From Gammaproteobacteria bacterium (GTDB taxonomy: Bacteria > Pseudomonadota > Gammaproteobacteria > Enterobacterales > Alteromonadaceae), in contig JAMCRH010000175.1 in the NCBI GenBank assembly GCA_023380515.1, positions 1 through 32,810 on the forward strand: DNA of 32,810 bases, read 5' to 3'. Below are positions 28,884 through 32,810 of this stretch, piece after piece. Both the position numbers and the translations under genes were made by a program. Position 1 is the stretch's first letter; each line of letters opens with the position of its first letter. The notes below the pieces were generated by a model. It had not been told where the DNA came from. It saw nothing but the letters and a program-made list of their open reading frames with translations, and did no database searches.

Positions 28884-28912
28884 ATTATACGCGCGTTACT
28901 AGCCGATTACAA
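28884..28912 (-). promoter_or_regulatory. Sigma70 promoter of rpsO
   Basis: On the minus strand TTGTAA, 17-bp spacer, TATAAT. The last three bases of the -35 (TAA) are the stop codon of truB. The -10 lies 64 nt upstream of the rpsO ATG. Confidence 0.75.
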
Positions 28913-29836
28913 CACTACAACGCGCTTTGGCCAGTATAAACCGTCGCTTTCTCGGCGCTCACCAACACCAAGAAAAACACCGTCACTAGCACGACGCACT
29001 CGTAATAATGGTGTTACCGTGTCTGCCGCGACCGGTTGACCATGCAGGAAGCCACCCGCGGCTTTATCCGACACGTTTACTTCCGCAAGCTGTTGCACTG
29101 GTGCATCAATAGGCAGTAAGAAGGCGTCGAGCGTCGAATAATCGAACTCAGCCGGATCATCACGATCCGCAACCAGCGCTTGCAACTCTTCCAAAGAATG
29201 CATGGCGTCAGCTGGATAGTCGCCAACACGCGTACGATGTAAGCTTTTAACATAAGCCCCACAGCCTAACGCTTGGCCAAGATCATCTACCAGAGAGCGA
29301 ATATAAGTGCCTTTGCTGCAATGTACGTCGAGGGTGACAAAAGGAAGCTCAATAGCAACCACGTCTATCGAGTAAATTGTAATTGGACGGGCTTTGCGCT
29401 CGACTTCAATACCGCGACGAGCATAATCGTAAAGCGGTTTGCCTTCATGTTTCAGGGCAGAGAACATCGACGGCACTTGCAAAATATCGCCAATAAATGG
29501 CGTGATCGCAGCACGTACTTGCTCCGCCGTAACCGTCACGTCATGACGCTCAACAACTTCGCCATCGGCGTCACTCGTGTTGGTGCGAATACCTAGCTCC
29601 GCAACCACTCGATAGCCTTTATCAGCGTCGAGCAAAAACTGAGCAAACTTAGTTGATTCACCAAGACACACCGGTAGCATGCCCGTTGCTAATGGATCTA
29701 ATGCACCTGTGTGTCCTGCTTTCTGGGCGTAGAACGCTCGTTTTACTTGTTGCAGTATCCGATTAGAAGATTCCCCTGACGGCTTATCCACCAGGATCAC
29801 ACCATCGACTAATCGACCACGTGTTCGTCTCGCCAC
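28907..29836 (-). CDS. truB: tRNA pseudouridine(55) synthase
   Basis: Makes pseudouridine 55 in the T-loop of tRNAs and acts as tRNA chaperone. It is 309 aa (E. coli 314). The catalytic Asp47 is in GHTGALDPLATGMLP; the conserved SKGTYIRSL motif follows at about residue 175. The C-terminal PUA-like part ends in YWPKRVVVL. The start is GTG 29836, 3 nt after the rbfA stop, with AGGA upstream. Confidence 0.97.
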   Translation of the reverse strand: MARRTRGRLVDGVILVDKPSGESSNRILQQVKRAFYAQKAGHTGALDPLATGMLPVCLGESTKFAQFLLDADKGYRVVAELGIRTNTSDADGEVVERHDVTVTAEQVRAAITPFIGDILQVPSMFSALKHEGKPLYDYARRGIEVERKARPITIYSIDVVAIELPFVTLDVHCSKGTYIRSLVDDLGQALGCGAYVKSLHRTRVGDYPADAMHSLEELQALVADRDDPAEFDYSTLDAFLLPIDAPVQQLAEVNVSDKAAGGFLHGQPVAADTVTPLLRVRRASDGVFLGVGERRESDGLYWPKRVVVL

Positions 29837-29839
29837 AGC

Positions 29840-30235
29840 TTATTCCTGTTCGTCGTCCGGATTGTTCTTCGCTCGCTCTTCGTCGCGCTCACGTGCTTCA
29901 CGTACTAGGCTCGCCATGCGAATCCCTTCAAGCAAACTTACATCATGCACAAAGCGTAGCTCTGGCGTCACCCGCGATTTAATTCGCTTACCGAGCAACG
30001 AACGAATATAACCCGCCGCTTCGTTAAGCACACCTAGTGCTGTTTTGACCTGCTCTGGGTCATCCTGTAAGAAAGTCACAAACACTTTGGCATAGCCAAG
30101 GTCTTTCGACACTTCCACATCGTTAACAGTCGGCATTAAAACTCGCGGGTCTTTAATTTCACGCTGCAGAATCATCGCAATCTCGCGCTGCATCTGCTGC
30201 GAAAACCGATCGGTCCGACTAAATTGCTTCTTCAT
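29840..30235 (-). CDS. rbfA: Ribosome-binding factor A
   Basis: KH-like assembly factor that matures the 16S 5' end and supports growth in the cold. It is 131 aa (E. coli 133). It begins RTDRFSQQMQREIAMILQRE and carries the AXG-type KH turn region LNEAAGYIRSLLGKRIKSR. The C-terminal tail is charged. GAGGAGT lies just upstream of the ATG. Upstream, a 379-bp gap with a repeat element separates it from infB, unlike the short gap in E. coli. Confidence 0.96.
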   Translation of the reverse strand: MKKQFSRTDRFSQQMQREIAMILQREIKDPRVLMPTVNDVEVSKDLGYAKVFVTFLQDDPEQVKTALGVLNEAAGYIRSLLGKRIKSRVTPELRFVHDVSLLEGIRMASLVREARERDEERAKNNPDDEQE

Positions 30236-30384
30236 AAATACTCCTCAATCCTGCTCAGTGCTGCCCTAGCTCAGTGCCGGGTCGATTGACCTGCGCTTGC
30301 GAATCAGTTAACCGATACCGATAATCTTTCGACTACTACAGGTATACACCATCAGCGTTGAACGATAAAACTCAAACAGATTAA

Positions 30385-30580
30385 AAAAGTGGCATGCGTA
30401 TAATCAGCTGAACGGTTATAGCTACCGAGCATGGAGAGATAAGCAGTTTGGCAAAGTGTCTGAGCCAAGGATGGCGAAGACAAGCCCCCATGGAGGGTTC
30501 ACGGCGTCTTTGCCAAACTGCTTGTCTTGCAGTGCGTAAGTAGCGTAATACTCGATCTAAATTATACGCATGCCACTTTT
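30385..30580. repeat. 196-bp element with nested inverted repeats (MITE- or REP-like)
   Basis: The ends (30385-30404 and 30561-30580) are perfect 20-bp inverted repeats, beginning AAAAGTGGCATGCG and ending in TATAAT on the inward side. Inside are 20-bp inverted arms with one mismatch (30437-30456 and 30508-30527, core CAGTTTGGCAAAG), enclosing GAGCCAAGGATGGCG and CCCCCATGGAGGG. It codes for nothing evident. The inner motif recalls intergenic palindromic repeats of marine gammaproteobacteria (from memory). No clear target-site duplication was seen. Confidence 0.65.
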
Positions 30581-30608
30581 AAAAGCGAGGCAGCGCAAGC
30601 GCTGCCTC
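30581..30608 (-). terminator. Intrinsic terminator after infB
   Basis: GAGGCAGCGC-TT-GCGCTGCCTC is a perfect 10-bp stem starting 7 nt after the infB stop; on the minus strand it is followed by GCTTTT. The T-run is short, so it may only attenuate transcription into rbfA. It abuts the right end of the repeat element. Confidence 0.65.
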
Positions 30609-30614
30609 AACATT

Positions 30615-32810
30615 TTACAGTGTGCGTTCGACTTGGATGGTTTCGAAGACCTCAATTTGGTCGCCGACTCGGACGTCGTTGTAGTTCTTAACGCCGATAC
30701 CACATTCCATGCCGTTACGAACTTCTTGTACGTCGTCTTTAAAGCGACGAAGTGACTCAAGCTCGCCTTCGTAAATCACCACGTTGTCGCGGAGAACACG
30801 AATTGGCGCAGAACGTTTCACAATACCTTCGGTTACCATACAGCCGGCAATCGCACCAATTTTCGGTGATTTAAAGACATCGCGAACTTCCGCTAAACCG
30901 ATAATCTGCTGTTTGAACTCAGGCGCCAACATACCTGTCATTGCTTGCTTGATCTCGTCAATCAAGTCGTAAATGACACTGTAGTAACGTAATTCAATAC
31001 TCTCGTTTTCAGCAGTTCGGCGAGCAGTTGCATCAGCACGCACGTTAAAGCCAATCACGATTGCATTAGAAGCACCCGCCAAGCTCATGTCGGTGTCAGT
31101 AATACCGCCGACGCCGTTACCGATAATATTGACTTTTACTTCATCCGTAGAGAGCTTAGTCAACGATTCGATAATCGCTTCGAGCGAGCCTTGAACGTCT
31201 GCTTTTACCACTAAGTTCAGTTCAGAAACGTCGCCTTCTTGCATGTTGCTAAACATGTTTTCAAGCTTCGCTTTCTGCTGACGTGCTAACTTCACTTCAC
31301 GGTATTTACCCTGACGATAGTTCGAGACTTCGCGCGCTTTGCGCTCGTCTTTCACGACGTTAACTTCGTCACCAGCAGCTGGAACGCCCGACAAACCGAG
31401 AATTTCTACTGGAATCGACGGACCAGCAGTTTCAACATCCTGACCTAGCTCATTGCGCATAGCGCGAATACGGCCGTATTCCAAGCCACACAGAACGATA
31501 TCGCCACGATTCAACGTACCGTTTTGGACCAAAATGGTTGCCACCGGGCCGCGACCTTTGTCTAGACGCGATTCGATAACGATACCCTTCGCCATGCCAT
31601 CAAAGCTTGCTTTCAGGTCAAGCATCTCGGCTTGCAGCAATAATGCTTCTAGCAAGCCGTCGATGTTCTCGCCGCTCTTCGCAGAAACGTGAACGAACTG
31701 AACTTCACCGCCCCATTCTTCAGACAATACGTCGTGCTGAGCAAGCTCAGATTTCACACGGTCCGGATCAGCTTCTGGCTTGTCAATTTTGTTTACGGCA
31801 ACAACCAACGGTACACCAGCTGCTTTCGCGTGCTGAATTGCTTCTACAGTTTGTGGCATCACACCATCGTCTGCAGCAACAACTAGAATGACGATATCGG
31901 TTTAGCGGAAGTTCGCGATACGCATTGACGTAAACGCCGCGTGACCCGGAGTGTCTAAGAAAGTAATCATACCGTGGCCGGTATCAACGTGGTACGCACC
32001 AATGTGCTGAGTAATACCACCTGCTTCACCCGCTGCTACTTTCGCTTTTCGGATGTAGTCCAACAACGAGGTTTTACCATGGTCAACGTGACCCATTACA
32101 GTAACAACCGGCGCACGTGACTGTAGTTCACCTTCGTCACCACGGTCTAGAAGAACTGCTTGCTCAAGTTCGTTGTCATTTACCAATACGAATTTATGAC
32201 CGAGTTCTTCAACCACTAACGACGCTGTTTCTTGATCAAGCACCTGATTGATGGTCACCATTTCGCCCATCTTCATCATCGCTTTAATCACTTCAGTCGC
32301 TTTAATCGCCAGACGGTTCGCAAGATCCGCAACCGTAATGGTTTCCGGAATCCGAACTTCACGCTCTACCGGTGCTGCTGGCTTATTAAAGCCATGCTGC
32401 ATGCTACTTGGTGAGCGCTTGCTACCTTTACGGCGGCGTTCACGACGTGGCGAATCATCTTTTTCGTCGTCTTTACCACGACGCTTGGTTTTCTTCGGCG
32501 TGCGACGACCACGACGTTCTTCTTCAGTGTCTTGCTGCTCTTCGGCAAATTTAGCCGTGGCAGAGGTTGTGAAGTGAACGTCTTCTTCTTCCATTTTCTT
32601 GCGGCGGGCTTCTTCTTCTTCCCAACGCGCTTGGTTCTCTTCAGCTAAACGACGAGCTTCTTCAGCTTGACGCTTGGCTTCTTCTTCCGCTTTCTTCGCC
32701 GCTTCAGCTTCTTGTGCTTTACGCAGTTTTTCTGCTTCAGCGCGGGCAGCTTCAGCTTTCGCCTTTTCTTCTGGCGACTTTTCTGGTTGCGGCTTCGCTT
32801 TTTCTTTTGC
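30615..32810 (-). CDS. infB: Translation initiation factor IF-2, 5' end missing, one in-frame stop
   Basis: GTPase that places fMet-tRNA in the P site. The frame is open from the right edge of the window for 732 codons, except for one TAA at 31902-31904. The visible N-terminal part is the Lys/Glu/Ala-rich helical linker, then a basic KR-rich region, the IF2_N domain (around [17 protein letters not shown]), and the G domain: G1 [10 protein letters not shown]3 DTPGH, G4 NKID. Domains II, III and the C-terminal fMet-tRNA domain follow and end normally in QVERTL. Right after G3, where the family has ARGAQA, this sequence reads IANFR-stop, then resumes in frame with [13 protein letters not shown]. 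The replaced bases equal an inverted copy of a site 1 kb downstream in the gene. The remainder is intact, so this is probably a sequence error rather than a pseudogene. Confidence 0.93.
30879..30903 (+). repeat. 25-bp inverted repeat, native copy inside infB
   Basis: The + strand starting ATCGCGAACTTCCGC here is the complement of codons for GLAEVRD, a normal part of IF-2. The same 25 bases occur in opposite orientation at 31895-31919, where they do not fit the protein. Confidence 0.9.
31895..31919 (-). repeat. 25-bp inverted repeat, misplaced copy that brings the stop
   Basis: Read on the minus strand it is identical to the + strand at 30879-30903. It replaces the codons expected for ARGAQA and introduces the TAA at 31902. 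The length of the reading frame is not changed. Confidence 0.9.

Larger units (their letters stand above)
30236..30614. other. 379-bp gap between rbfA and infB
   Basis: No gene is seen. From right to left (the direction of transcription) it holds the infB terminator hairpin at 30581-30608, an inverted-repeat element at 30385-30580, and about 150 bp before rbfA. That last stretch has a 9-bp near-tandem repeat (GCTCAGTGC at about 30252 and 30270) and the rbfA ribosome site. No convincing promoter for rbfA was found apart from a TATAAT inside the right end of the element. Confidence 0.6.

Noticed and set aside
30385..30580. Complete insertion sequence
   Set aside because: Despite perfect terminal repeats there is no transposase frame and the element is only 196 bp; at most a MITE-like element.
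30615..31862. Separate gene for the C-terminal part of IF-2 starting at a GTG
   Set aside because: The start falls inside the G domain after the stop, has no ribosome site, and the upstream frame continues in register. One interrupted infB explains it better.

Overview
The window reads as the chromosome of a marine-type gammaproteobacterium. Gene order and protein sequence suggest Alteromonadales, and I would guess the Idiomarina/Pseudidiomarina group; that family guess is from memory, not a search. Nearly everything is densely packed housekeeping sequence in two syntenic blocks, with one accessory block between them.

Region 1 (1-17.2 kb, all + strand) is the classic envelope/lipoate block: corC (3' end), lnt, a small two-helix membrane protein, leuS, lptE, holA, nadD, rsfS, rlmH, mrdA (PBP2), rodA, mltB, rlpA, dacA (PBP5), a D-amino acid transaminase, ybeD, lipB and lipA, closed by a terminator at about 17.16 kb. 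It serves apolipoprotein N-acylation, LPS transport, cell elongation, peptidoglycan trimming and lipoate synthesis. Many genes overlap or abut, indicating long cotranscribed units. A secreted S9 (glutamyl-endopeptidase-like) serine peptidase follows as a monocistron.

Region 2 (19.7-26.1 kb) is the accessory, envelope-facing part. On the minus strand lie an ECF sigma factor, its membrane anti-sigma, an NlpI-like TPR lipoprotein and a membrane-anchored HExxH metalloprotease. Divergent from sigma is a secreted subtilisin-like (S8) protease. It converges on an outer-membrane beta-barrel gene preceded by a small secreted Ala-rich protein with an Asn-Ala dipeptide run. Three promoters here share a GRAATA-N15/16-CGTYA pattern: in front of sigma, the S8 protease and the Ala-rich gene. 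I infer they form a local autoregulated ECF regulon. This is the best candidate for an undescribed system in the window. It sits between pnp and nlpI, which are adjacent in E. coli.

Region 3 (26.2-32.8 kb, minus strand) is the infB-rbfA-truB-rpsO-pnp translation/RNA-decay operon. Two things are odd. The rbfA-infB gap holds a 196-bp element with perfect 20-bp terminal inverted repeats. And infB carries an in-frame TAA just after the G3 motif, where 18 expected bases are replaced by an inverted copy of a sequence about 1 kb further along the same gene. Because IF-2 is essential, that is most likely an assembly or chimera error, but it is a very specific signature.

No tRNA, rRNA, CRISPR array, prophage or complete insertion sequence was seen.
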